From contig JAKCCP010000116.1 in assembly GCA_021841985.1 (NCBI GenBank), positions 1 to 15,998 on the forward strand: DNA of 15,998 nucleotides, written 5' to 3'. The stretch is from Pseudomonadota bacterium. Its GTDB lineage: Bacteria; Pseudomonadota; Alphaproteobacteria; Acetobacterales; Acetobacteraceae. Shown piece by piece: positions 1 to 7,603 of this stretch. The notes beneath the pieces were generated by a model that saw nothing but the letters and a program-made list of their open reading frames with translations, made no database searches and was not told the DNA's origin. Each line of letters starts with the position of its first letter. Position 1 is the stretch's first letter. The position numbers were made by a program, and so were the translations under genes.

Positions 1-48
1 GATGCGGCCAATCGATAAACCCGTACATTTAATGTGCGTAAGTTCAAA

Positions 49-133
49 CCCCATGTGGTGAAATCGGTAGACACAAGGGACTTAAAATCCCTCGCCTAAC
101 GGCGTGCCGGTTCGATTCCGGCCGTGGGGACCA
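49..133 (+). tRNA. tRNA-Leu (anticodon UAA)
   Basis: A complete cloverleaf can be drawn. The acceptor arm is 49-55 with 123-129 (one G-T pair), followed by discriminator A130 and an encoded CCA at 131-133. The anticodon stem is 76-80 with 88-92, and the loop CTTAAAA carries anticodon TAA at 83-85. There is a long variable arm with a CGCC/GGCG stem (93-104), typical of class II leucine tRNAs. The T arm is 106-122 with loop TTCGATT. It reads UUA codons, which are rare in GC-rich hosts, so a phage could benefit from carrying it. A strong terminator follows immediately. Confidence 0.95.
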
Positions 134-141
134 TGCAGCAT

Positions 142-174
142 AGAGAGACTCCAGAAATGGAGTCTCTCTTTTTT
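142..174 (+). terminator. Rho-independent terminator of the tRNA-Leu
   Basis: An 11-bp perfect inverted repeat (142-152 with 159-169) encloses a 6-base loop and is followed by a run of T residues (169-174). It lies nine bases after the tRNA CCA end. There is no matching T run in the other orientation, so it should act on plus-strand transcription only. Confidence 0.9.
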
Positions 175-177
175 CGT

Positions 178-381
178 TTAAAGACCGACAGTATCTGATT
201 TACCGCACCACTGGACTCGTCCTTCGGTCAGAAAGAAGTGACTCTTGCAGCCGGCCAAACGGTTGACGGATGGACAAAGCGTAACCGTTTTGTCGGTATC
301 GATTAACCACGACCAGTTAGGTTTTGACGCTTTAATGAGGTTAAGACGTAGGCGATCTCCGCATCCGCAGGGACACGACAA
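178..381 (-). CDS. Small DUF6527-type zinc-binding protein (phage)
   Basis: This is a 67-residue protein with an N-terminal CPCGCG cluster (C3, C5, C7) and a second cluster GCKSHFFLTEGRVQWC (C45, H48, C59), with C36 between. The pattern of a CxCGCG cluster and a later GCxSHF...G...WC cluster matches what I recall of the DUF6527 family, likely a small zinc-ribbon fold. Some bacterial members sit beside E1/E2-like ubiquitin-pathway genes, but none is visible here, so no function is claimed. The chosen start is TTG at 381, with a GAAGAG ribosome-binding site nine bases upstream. The frame is open back to the stop of the upstream gene (412-414), and family members often have a longer N-terminus, so initiation at a non-canonical codon nearer 399 is possible. 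Translational coupling to the upstream gene is likely because the gap is only 30 bases. Confidence 0.7.
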   Translation of the reverse strand: MSCPCGCGDRLRLNLIKASKPNWSWLIDTDKTVTLCPSVNRLAGCKSHFFLTEGRVQWCGKSDTVGL

Positions 382-411
382 AACGGCTAACTCTTCAATC
401 CTGCGGAACCA

Positions 412-1215
412 TTACCACTGACCTCCAACAATACTAGCCAAGTGTCTGCGCGAAGCCTGATAGTCGTTGAGTAACGACACCTTACGCCAGACTTTATTCA
501 GATGGTCTTCGTAGTTCTGTTGCGCATCTGAATAACTGTCAACTATTTCTTTGTACCGGCCCAACTCTTGACCGGCATAGATTTCGCCCTTGTCCATCTT
601 AACGACATTGGTGACGTAGATATACGCTTTCGTGGCATATTCAACCAGTTTGGCAAAGTGCTGATAGGAGGCTGTCTGTAGATGTGAAAATTGAGAGTCG
701 TTTTCAAGCATACAACGGAGGTATACGTTGATCGGAAGAGCCATGTTGTCTTGGATAAGAACGGTGTTCTCGCCGACTAAAGATACGTACGCTGTAGATA
801 CTTGTGGGATGGGGGACATAGCGGCCATTACACCGCTTACTGCATCCTGCATCACGCTGGAGTTTCTCAATCCCATATTGGTGGCGCCCATCAAGGAGCC
901 TTCGCCATAGGAGACAGACAGGGCTCGCGTAATGGCACGACCACCCGTCATGGTTTTGGGAATAGTGTAGAAAACATTAAACGCATCGATGCGGTTTTGC
1001 GGCAGTCCGAGCAACGGAATAGTGGCTTCTGTTCCGCCTACCAGATTGCAGTCCACCATCACGCGTTCTTCAATGATCTTGGTTCGAATGATGGAATCCA
1101 TCGAAACAGGCAATCGGGCGTTGTAGTTTTCAAACGCAATGAAGGTCTTTTGCAAGATCTCTACAGGAATGACTCGTTTGATGAAAGCAATCGAGTATGA
1201 AATAGGGTTCGACAT
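412..1215 (-). CDS. Probable jumbo-phage protein, possibly virion-associated
   Basis: This is a 267-residue soluble protein with no signal peptide or membrane segment. I chose ATG at 1215 because AAGGAG lies eight bases upstream (1224-1229); a GTG at 1239 in the same frame has no such site. The N-terminal half is beta-like and polar, with a segment reading LLGLPQNRIDAFNVFYTIP. The middle is Ala/Met/Ser-rich, and the C-terminal third is helical and charged. I recognise no enzymatic motif. Size, composition and placement next to a PhuZ-like gene suggest a conserved protein of phiKZ-like phages, perhaps part of the particle, but that role is inferred. It is followed by the small zinc protein on the same strand and diverges from the tubulin gene across a 41-base gap. 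Confidence 0.75.
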   Translation of the reverse strand: MSNPISYSIAFIKRVIPVEILQKTFIAFENYNARLPVSMDSIIRTKIIEERVMVDCNLVGGTEATIPLLGLPQNRIDAFNVFYTIPKTMTGGRAITRALSVSYGEGSLMGATNMGLRNSSVMQDAVSGVMAAMSPIPQVSTAYVSLVGENTVLIQDNMALPINVYLRCMLENDSQFSHLQTASYQHFAKLVEYATKAYIYVTNVVKMDKGEIYAGQELGRYKEIVDSYSDAQQNYEDHLNKVWRKVSLLNDYQASRRHLASIVGGQW

Positions 1216-1256
1216 CGTTTGAACTCCTTCGTCGTTCACAAAATTGGAGTTGTAGC

Positions 1257-1468
1257 ATGGCTAAAGTACACATTTATGGTTGCGGTGGGATGGGCACAAA
1301 CGTGGTGTCGATCTATCGCAATGCCGAGCAAGAACCGAACATGCCTGAATTGGCAGTTTCCTTCATCGATACGTCGCTAAGCAACCTGTCCAAGCATGGC
1401 ATCAGCGAAAGCGAAGCTTGCGTGCTGGATGGTCTCGACGGCTCTGGCAAACTTCGTAAGGAAAACGC
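1257..1468 (+). CDS. phuZ: N-terminal fragment of a PhuZ-like phage tubulin
   Basis: About 70 codons of a tubulin/FtsZ-superfamily GTPase are present. The start MAKVHIYGCGGMGTNVV gives the first nucleotide-binding strand and glycine-rich turn. A later strand reads SFIDTSLSNL, then DGSGKLRKEN. From memory this order parallels the N-terminus of PhuZ from Pseudomonas phage 201phi2-1 (glycine turn, CFDTC strand, GAGGNRK segment). PhuZ polymerises into a dynamic spindle that centres the phage nucleus in infected cells. ATG at 1257 has GGAG seven bases upstream (1246-1249). The tubulin signature loop GGGTGSG and the rest of the fold are absent, because the sequence changes to bacterial CheB coding DNA in another frame near 1468. 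The nominal open frame to 1670 is meaningless after that point. TubZ or another FtsZ relative is the alternative. Confidence 0.65.
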
Positions 1469-1475
1469 CACCTCT
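1462..1475. other. Sequence discontinuity (phage/bacterial junction)
   Basis: Upstream of this point the plus strand encodes tubulin-like protein in one frame. Downstream, starting HLYVIPPGT at 1469, it encodes the middle of a CheB domain in a different frame. The CheB frame is closed by a TAA at 1457-1459, just before the join. Base composition shifts at the same place. No repeat, attachment site or transposase is visible at the join, so an assembly chimera is more likely than a natural recombination. Confidence 0.8.
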
Positions 1476-4400
1476 ATGTCATTCCTCCCGGAACCTATCT
1501 CTCGGTTGGCAGCGGCGCACTGCACATCCTGGAACCGCAAGCCCGTCATGGCGCCCGCCTGCCGTTCGATTTTCTGCTGCACACGCTGGCGGCGCAGTAT
1601 GGGGAGCGCGCGGTCTGCGTCATCCTGTCGGGCACCGGAGCCGATGGCAGCCTTGGGCTCAAGGCGGTGAAGGAAAAAGGCGGCCTCGTCATCGCGCAGG
1701 ATCCCGACGAGGCCGACTTTGACGGCATGCCGCGGAGCGCGATCATGACCGGCGCGGTGGATCTGGTGTTGCCAGCGGCAAAGATCCCGGAAGCGCTGGT
1801 CAAATATGACCTGCGCGTGGCCCTCGCGCGCACGCCGCACAGCGCCGCGCCGCAAAACAAAACACCAGATTTGTTGCCCGAAATCGTGGATCTTCTGCGC
1901 ACCAAGACCGGCTATGATTTCACACTCTACAAGCCGGGCACGCTGCACCGCCGCATCGCGCGGCGCATGGCGATGGCCTCGCTCGAGAGCGCCGACCTCG
2001 ATCGCTATCTCGAAATTCTCCGCAGCAACACTGGCGAGCTTGACATTCTTGCCAAGGATCTGCTGATCAATGTCACCAAATTCTTCCGCGATCCCAAGGT
2101 GTTCGACCTTTTAGCGGAACAGCTTATTCCAGAGCTGATTAACCGCCAGCCGTCCGATCAGCCGTTGCGCATCTGGACCGTGGGGTGCAGCACGGGGGAG
2201 GAGACCTATTCACTCGCCATGTTGTTCCGCGAGGCAATGACCGCGGCGAAGCGCCACATCAAGTTGCAAATCTTCGCCTCCGATATTGACCCCGACGCGG
2301 TTGCCAGCGCCCGCGAGGGGCTCTACCCGGAAGCCATCGCCACCGACGTGTCACCCGAGCGCCTCGCGCGTTTTTTTATCAAGGAAAAAAGTCATTACAG
2401 GGTCTTGTCCGAGTTGCGCGATTTGGTGGTTTTTACAGTACATAATGCACTGACCGATCCGCCATTCTCGCGCCTCGATTTGGTGTCCTGCCGCAATCTG
2501 CTGATCTATCTGCGCCCCGAGGCGCAGGAGAAATTGGTCTCGCTGTTCCACTTCGCGCTCCGCGAGGGAGGCGTTCTCTTGCTTGGCGGATCAGAAACGA
2601 TTGGCAACGCTAATGACCACTTCGCGGTGGTCTCGAAATCGGCGCGGCTCTACCGGCATATCGGCCGCTCGCGTCCGGGAGAATTCAGTTTTTTGCTGAA
2701 CCCCGGCGATGGCATGCGTGTCCCCACGCGGCCTGGCCAGGCTCCGGTGCCGACGCGCCAGGCTGGTTTCGCCGAGCTTTGCCGACGGCTGGTGATCGAG
2801 ACATACGCGCCGGCGACCGTTCTGATCAACGGCCAGCATGAATGCCTCTATTTCCTCGGGCCGACCGAGCACTATCTGCGCGTGGCGCCGGGCCAACCGA
2901 CGCTTGACCTGTTCGCCATGGCGGCGCCGGCCGTGCGGACCATGCTGCGCGCGGCGATCCAGCAGGCCCGCCAGGAAAACAGACGCGTTGTCCTCCCCGG
3001 CGGTCGCATGAGCCACGAAGGCAACCCGCTGTCGTTCAGCATCGCTGTCCAGCCGGTGCCGAGCGAAGGGCAGGATCTGCTGCTGGTCTGCTTCGTTGAC
3101 GAGCCGCGGCCTGCCGGGAAACGCCACCGCCCGGCAACGCCACAGGAGATTTCCCGGGTCGCCGAACTTGAGCAGGAACTCGAAGCGACGAAAAAGGAGC
3201 TACAGGGCGCCATCGGCAATCTTGAAATTGCTTCCGAGGAACAGCTGGCAGTTAACGAAGAAGCCTTGTCGGTCAACGAAGAATTCCAATCGACCAACGA
3301 GGAGCTGCTCACCTCGAAAGAAGAACTGCAATCGCTCAACGAGGAACTGACCGCGCTCAACAGCCAGCTCCAGGAAACGCTGGAGCGGCAACGCACAACT
3401 TCCAGTGATTTGCAGAATATCCTGTACAGCACCAACGTCGCGACACTTTTTCTTGACGCCAAACTCAATATCCGCTACTTCACACCGGCCACCAAGCTCC
3501 TTTTCAATATCATTCCGAGCGACGTCGGACGGCCCCTCGCGGACCTCAGCGCGCTCGCCGCTGACGCCACGCTGCCCAACGACGCCCGGACAGTACTGCG
3601 GACCTTCGCCCCGGTCGAGCGGGAGATTGAAGCGCGCAGCGGCGCCTGGTACAATCGCCGCATATCACCCTACCGCGCCCAGGATGACAGCGTGGAAGGT
3701 GTGGTCATCACTTTTACCGACACCACCGAGCGTCGGCATGTCGCCGATGCGTTAGGCACGAGCAAGCGGGAAGCGGAACTGACGAGCCTGGCGAAATCGC
3801 GCTTTCTCGCCGCCGCGAGCCACGACCTCCGCCAGCCACTGCAAACGCTGACCCTGCTGCAAGGACTGCTGGCAAAGGCCGTGGACGGAGACAAAGCGCG
3901 GAAACTGCTGGCACGGTTCGATGAGACAGTGGGCACCATGTCGGGCATGCTGAACACGCTGCTCGATATCAACCAGATCGAGGCCGGCACGGTGGATACC
4001 GCGATGGCCAGTTTCCCGATCAACGACCTGCTGGAGCGGCTGCGCGACGAGTTCACCTATCACGCCGAAGCCAAGGGGCTTGCCTTCCACGTGGTACCGT
4101 GCAGTCTTGCGATCCGCAGCGATCCGCGGTTGCTTGAGCAGATGATCCGCAACCTGCTGTCGAACGCGCTCAAATATACCGAGCACGGCAAGGTTCTGCT
4201 GGGCTGCCGGCGGCACGGCGGATTGCTGAGCGTTGAAATCTGGGACACCGGAATTGGCATTCCCCAGCATGAGCTTCGCGCGATATTCGAGGAATATCAT
4301 CAGCTGGGCAACCCGGCGCGCGAACGAAGCCTTGGGCTCGGTCTCGGTCTTTCGATCGTGCAACGGCTGGGCAACCTGCTTGGGCATCGCGTGCGGGTCC

Positions 4401-5587
4401 GCTCGAACCTGGGCAAGGGCTCGGTCTTCGGGATCGAGATCTTGCTCTCGCAGACCGGGGAACAGCAGACCGGGGAACAGACGCCGATCGAGGCAAGCGG
4501 GCGTGGCGGGGATGGAAAGAAAATTGGCGGCGCGAGCCGCAAGGGCGTTGTCCTGGTGGTCGAGGACGACCCCGAGGTGCGCGATCTTCTGCGGATTTTT
4601 CTTGAGGACGAAGGCCATCGCGCGCTAACGGTGCCCGATGGCGTGGCGGCGTTGGAGGCGATGAAGCGCGATGCGACGAAACCCGACCTGATCCTTACAG
4701 ACTACAATTTGCCCAAGGGCATGAACGGGGTTGAACTTACCGGGAAGCTGCGGGAGATCCTGCGTTGGCAGATCCCGGCCATCATTCTCACCGGTGATAT
4801 AACGCCCATAACCTTGCGTGGCATCGCGGGGCTGGACTGCGTGCGGCTCAACAAGCCGGTGAAATTGCCGGAATTGACCAATGTCATCGAGCGTCTGCTG
4901 GGCGGGTCGGCGGCGCCGGCGCGCGTTGTCGCGGCGGCGGGAAATCCCGAAACGCCGGTTATCTTCATTATCGACGACGATGCCCATGTCCGCGCGGCGA
5001 TTCGGAGCGCTGTCGAGGAAAGCGGCCGCGTGGTGGCGGACTACGCGACGGCGGAAGAATTCCTCGAAGCCTATCGTCCGGGTGGGGAAGCCTGCCTGCT
5101 GGTTGACGCCTACCTACCCGGAATGAGCGGGCTCGCCCTGCTGCAGCGGCTCAGGAAAGCCGGCGATCGCCTGCCCGCCATTATGATCACCGGCCATGGT
5201 GACGTGCCGATGGCGGTACAGGCGATGAAGGCCGGCGCTCTGGATTTCATCGAGAAGCCGGTTGGCAAGGGCGAGCTGTTGGCAATTGTCGCGCAGGCCC
5301 TGGAGGGCGCGCGTGATGCGACGGCGCTGGCCGCACGGCGGGACGATGCCGCGAGCCGCATTGGCGGCCTCACCGCGCGACAGCGTCAGATCATGGAACT
5401 GGTTCTCGCCGGCCACCCCAACAAGAATATCGCCGCCGATCTCGGCGTCAGCCAACGCACCGTCGAGAACCATCGCGCGGCGATCATGCGGAAAACCGGG
5501 GCGAAATCCCTGCCCGCCCTGGCGCGCCTAGCGGTCACCGCCGCCGGCATCGGCGCGGAGGGGCCAGGGGCAAAGCCCCTCGTCTGA
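1469..5587 (+). CDS. CheB-CheR-PAS-histidine kinase-REC-REC-LuxR hybrid, 5' truncated
   Basis: 1372 residues remain, numbered from the codon at 1469. Residues 1 to ~112 are the C-terminal half of a CheB methylesterase (LSGTGADGS holds the triad Asp); the half carrying the catalytic Ser and His is missing. A CheR methyltransferase follows, with NVTKFFRDP (~2066), the SAM-binding TVGCSTGEE (~2178) and CRNLLIYL (~2489). Next come a PAS-like region (~2755-3110), a Glu-rich coiled coil (~3145-3400) and a PAS domain ending ~3735. The kinase has phosphoacceptor H785 in SHDLRQPL (3821), an N box and DTGIGIP. Two receivers have D1078 (LTDYNLP) and D1213 (VDAYLPG), and the protein ends in a FixJ/LuxR helix-turn-helix (5365-5540). 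It should couple methylation-type chemosensory input to phosphorelay and transcription. The missing start is probably an artefact of the contig join. Confidence 0.92.
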   Translation, partial: HLYVIPPGTYLSVGSGALHILEPQARHGARLPFDFLLHTLAAQYGERAVCVILSGTGADGSLGLKAVKEKGGLVIAQDPDEADFDGMPRSAIMTGAVDLVLPAAKIPEALVKYDLRVALARTPHSAAPQNKTPDLLPEIVDLLRTKTGYDFTLYKPGTLHRRIARRMAMASLESADLDRYLEILRSNTGELDILAKDLLINVTKFFRDPKVFDLLAEQLIPELINRQPSDQPLRIWTVGCSTGEETYSLAMLFREAMTAAKRHIKLQIFASDIDPDAVASAREGLYPEAIATDVSPERLARFFIKEKSHYRVLSELRDLVVFTVHNALTDPPFSRLDLVSCRNLLIYLRPEAQEKLVSLFHFALREGGVLLLGGSETIGNANDHFAVVSKSARLYRHIGRSRPGEFSFLLNPGDGMRVPTRPGQAPVPTRQAGFAELCRRLVIETYAPATVLINGQHECLYFLGPTEHYLRVAPGQPTLDLFAMAAPAVRTMLRAAIQQARQENRRVVLPGGRMSHEGNPLSFSIAVQPVPSEGQDLLLVCFVDEPRPAGKRHRPATPQEISRVAELEQELEATKKELQGAIGNLEIASEEQLAVNEEALSVNEEFQSTNEELLTSKEELQSLNEELTALNSQLQETLERQRTTSSDLQNILYSTNVATLFLDAKLNIRYFTPATKLLFNIIPSDVGRPLADLSALAADATLPNDARTVLRTFAPVEREIEARSGAWYNRRISPYRAQDDSVEGVVITFTDTTERRHVADALGTSKREAELTSLAKSRFLAAASHDLRQPLQTLTLLQGLLAKAVDGDKARKLLARFDETVGTMSGMLNTLLDINQIEAGTVDTAMASFPINDLLERLRDEFTYHAEAKGLAFHVVPCSLAIRSDPRLLEQMIRNLLSNALKYTEHGKVLLGCRRHGGLLSVEIWDTGIGIPQHELRAIFEEYHQLGNPARERSLGLGLGLSIVQRLGNLLGHRVRVRSNLGKGSVFGIEILLSQTGEQQTGEQTPIEASGRGGDGKKIGGASRKGVVLVVEDDPEVRDLLRIFLEDEGHRALTVPDGVAALEAMKRDATKPDLILTDYNLPKGMNGVELTGKLREILRWQIPAIILTGDITPITLRGIAGLDCVRLNKPVKLPELTNVIERLLGGSAAPARVVAAAGNPETPVIFIIDDDAHVRAAIRSAVEESGRVVADYATAEEFLEAYRPGGEACLLVDAYLPGMSGLALLQRLRKAGDRLPAIMITGHGDVPMAVQAMKAGALDFIEKPVGKGELLAIVAQALEGARDATALAARRDDAASRIGGLTARQRQIMELVLAGHPNKNIAADLGVSQRTVENHRAAIMRKTGAKSLPALARLAVTAAGIGAEGPGAKPLV
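5566..5580. repeat. Short GC hairpin at the end of the signalling gene
   Basis: AGGGGC and GCCCCT form a 6-bp stem around a 3-base AAA loop inside the last codons of the CheBR-type gene. There is no T run, so it is at most a weak terminator or mRNA-stabilising hairpin in the 34-base convergent gap region. Confidence 0.35.
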
Positions 5588-5621
5588 TAATTACCATGCG
5601 GCGTCTATTTCTCAACATCTC

Positions 5622-6590
5622 CTAAAATGCCGCCGCGCCCCGCTCGGAAAGTAAATTCTCGAAATAGGCAATCGTGCGCGTCAGGCCCTCTTCCAAATTC
5701 ACCCCGGGCTGCCAGCCGAGCACGTCGCGGGCGCGGCTGATGTCGGGGCAGCGCTGGAGGGGGTCGTCCTCCGGCAGCGGGCGATGGACGATGCTCGAGC
5801 GCGCGCCGGTGAGCGCGATGATCCGCTCGGCGAGTTCGCGCACCGGGATTTCGTGCGGGTTGCCGAGATTGATCGGGCCGGTGATGTCATCGCCCGTCGC
5901 CATCATGCGCACAAAACCCTCGATCAGGTCATCGACATAGCAGAAGGCGCGGGTCTGGCCGCCATCGCCGAACAGGGTGATATCTTCCCCGCGCAGCGCC
6001 TGGACGATGAAGTTCGAAACCACGCGCCCGTCATTCGGGTGCATGCGCGGGCCATAGGTGTTGAAGATGCGCACCACCTTGATGGCCAATTTGTGCTGGC
6101 GGAGATAGTCAAAAAACAGCGTCTCGGCGCAGCGTTTGCCCTCATCGTAGCAGGCGCGCGGGCCGAGCGGATTGACATTGCCGCGATACGCCTCAGTCTG
6201 TGGATGGACCGTCGGGTCGCCATAGACTTCGCTGGTGGAGGCCTGAAAAATCCTGGCACGCACACGCTTGGCCAAGCCCAGCATATTGATCGCGCCAATG
6301 ACGCTGACCTTGGTGGTCTGCACCGGATCAAACTGGTAGTGCACCGGCGAGGCAGGGCAGGCGAGGTTGTAGATTTCATCGACCTCGACATAGAGCGGGA
6401 AACAAATGTCGTGGCGCATCGTCTCGAAATTCGGTTTGTCCATGAGATGGGCGATGTTGTCCTTGCGGCCGGTGAAATAATTATCGACGCAGAGCACGTC
6501 ATGACCCTCTCGGACCAGCCGCTCGCAGAGATGCGAGCCGAGAAAGCCGGCGCCGCCGGTGACAAGAATGCGTTTGCGGGTGAGGGACAT
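5622..6590 (-). CDS. UDP-glucuronate decarboxylase (UDP-xylose synthase type)
   Basis: This is a 322-residue extended SDR enzyme. The NAD-binding GGAGFLGSH is at residues 12-20, the TSEVYGDP motif at 119-126, and the catalytic Y148/K152 pair sits in RACYDEGKR. That phrase is characteristic of UDP-xylose synthases, which convert UDP-glucuronate to UDP-xylose with loss of CO2 and internally recycled NAD. Later segments VRIFNTYGP and YVDDLIEG fit the family, and the length is normal for soluble bacterial forms. ATG at 6590 has GAGGAA just upstream. It lies 138 bases downstream of a methyltransferase on the same strand and is convergent with the signalling gene. UDP-xylose would feed a surface glycan. 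A 4,6-dehydratase is less likely given the RACYDEGKR signature. Confidence 0.9.
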   Translation of the reverse strand: MSLTRKRILVTGGAGFLGSHLCERLVREGHDVLCVDNYFTGRKDNIAHLMDKPNFETMRHDICFPLYVEVDEIYNLACPASPVHYQFDPVQTTKVSVIGAINMLGLAKRVRARIFQASTSEVYGDPTVHPQTEAYRGNVNPLGPRACYDEGKRCAETLFFDYLRQHKLAIKVVRIFNTYGPRMHPNDGRVVSNFIVQALRGEDITLFGDGGQTRAFCYVDDLIEGFVRMMATGDDITGPINLGNPHEIPVRELAERIIALTGARSSIVHRPLPEDDPLQRCPDISRARDVLGWQPGVNLEEGLTRTIAYFENLLSERGAAAF

Positions 6591-6728
6591 GGGGTTTCCT
6601 CGCGATGATGAACGGTTCGTCTGCTTGGCGCGCGAAAATCAACCGAACTGGAAAATGAGTACCCGCCGGAAACTTCGGTATTTTCCGTCGATTCTGAGGT
6701 GCAATGTCATTCTTTTCAAACGCTCATT

Positions 6729-7430
6729 TCAAAGCGGTTTTCTGATAAGGCATTTTGCCTCCGTATCGACAAAGCTGAGGCTTCGTTGGCCAAAGAAATC
6801 GTCGAAGGCCTGGCGAACCTCGGGCCAAGCGCCATCGCGGCTGTAGTCATCGCCGATCAGAATGCCACCCGGGCGCAAAAGCGGCCACCACGCCTCGAGA
6901 TCGCCCGAGACCGAGCGATAGTCATGCCCGGCATCGAGATGGATGAGATCGATCGCGCTCCCGTGCAGCTCGAGGAGCCGCGCCGCGTTGAGCGAATCGA
7001 GCGGCAACGGCAGAACATGGCTCTGCAATCCAGCGGCCAGGATATTGGCCATGAATTTATAGAAGAACTGTGGATAGCCGTGGACGATCGCGAGATGCGC
7101 GGTCCAGTCCGGCTGAATCCAGTGTTCCGACGAGCCGAGCCAGGTATCAACGGCGATCACCACCCCTTCCGGCCCAAGCGCCTTCAGCCCGGAGGCCAGC
7201 GTCATCGTCGAGCCGCCCTTCCAGACGCTGATCTCGACCACGAGGGCGGGCTTGAGTTCGGCGATCGCCTCGCCGAGATAGCGATGCCCGCTGTTCCAGC
7301 CCTGGGGATCGACCTGATAGAGGGTCACGGGAAATCCCGCGAACGGGTCGCGCCCTTGCCACAGAGCCTGGACCATCCGGCGCCGGGTCGGGTTCTCGGC
7401 CTCCTGCTCCGCCATCACATCCGCTATCAT
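6729..7430 (-). CDS. Class I SAM-dependent methyltransferase (CmcI/Methyltransf_24-like)
   Basis: This is a 233-residue soluble protein. The glycine-rich SAM-binding motif I reads LVVEISVWKGGST, followed by an acidic strand end VIAVDTW. DLIHLDAGHDYRSV and the terminal LLRPGGILIGDDY are typical of small O-methyltransferases of the CmcI/Methyltransf_24 type that act on sugars or secondary metabolites. The start ATG at 7430 has a poor ribosome-binding site, and ATG at 7415 (five codons in) is equally possible. It precedes the UDP-xylose synthase gene on the same strand and may share its transcript, which suggests a glycan or nucleotide-sugar-linked substrate. The actual substrate cannot be read from the sequence. 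Confidence 0.8.
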   Translation of the reverse strand: MIADVMAEQEAENPTRRRMVQALWQGRDPFAGFPVTLYQVDPQGWNSGHRYLGEAIAELKPALVVEISVWKGGSTMTLASGLKALGPEGVVIAVDTWLGSSEHWIQPDWTAHLAIVHGYPQFFYKFMANILAAGLQSHVLPLPLDSLNAARLLELHGSAIDLIHLDAGHDYRSVSGDLEAWWPLLRPGGILIGDDYSRDGAWPEVRQAFDDFFGQRSLSFVDTEAKCLIRKPL

Positions 7431-7603
7431 CCGCTTGCACCCCAGCGCTGGCCCGCGGAATTTTGGGGGGAATACGCCTCGCGTTCGGTCTTAGCCGGGG
7501 CAGAGCCATCCGCCAAGCCTGTTATGCGCGCTTATCTGTTGCCAGCGCACTTCATGCCGGCGTAGCGTTCGCGTCAAGACGCAAAGATCGGGAGAACAAT
7601 GCC

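Larger units (their letters stand above)
1..1468. other. Low-GC jumbo-phage-like segment
   Basis: This block is clearly poorer in GC than everything after it and has a compact phage-like layout: a tRNA, a small zinc protein, a probable phage protein and the beginning of a phage-type tubulin. The two larger genes diverge from a 41-base gap that contains both ribosome-binding sites. Nothing in it resembles the bacterial genes that follow. The first 48 bases hold no gene I can support; only a 7-bp hairpin (22-38) is visible. Assignment to a phiKZ-like virus rests mainly on the tubulin fragment and is an inference. Confidence 0.65.

Noticed and set aside
22..38. Hairpin before the tRNA as the 3' end of another tRNA
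   Set aside because: A 7-bp stem exists, but no consistent T arm, acceptor strand or CCA can be drawn.
1313..1948. Minus-strand open frame across the phage/CheB join
   Set aside because: It runs antisense to tubulin and CheB coding sequence, and its translation is Arg-rich without any motif.
7539..7568. TTGCCA-N18-TAGCGT as a sigma-70 promoter for the GST gene
   Set aside because: Both hexamers are weak and the spacing is 18; such matches are expected by chance.
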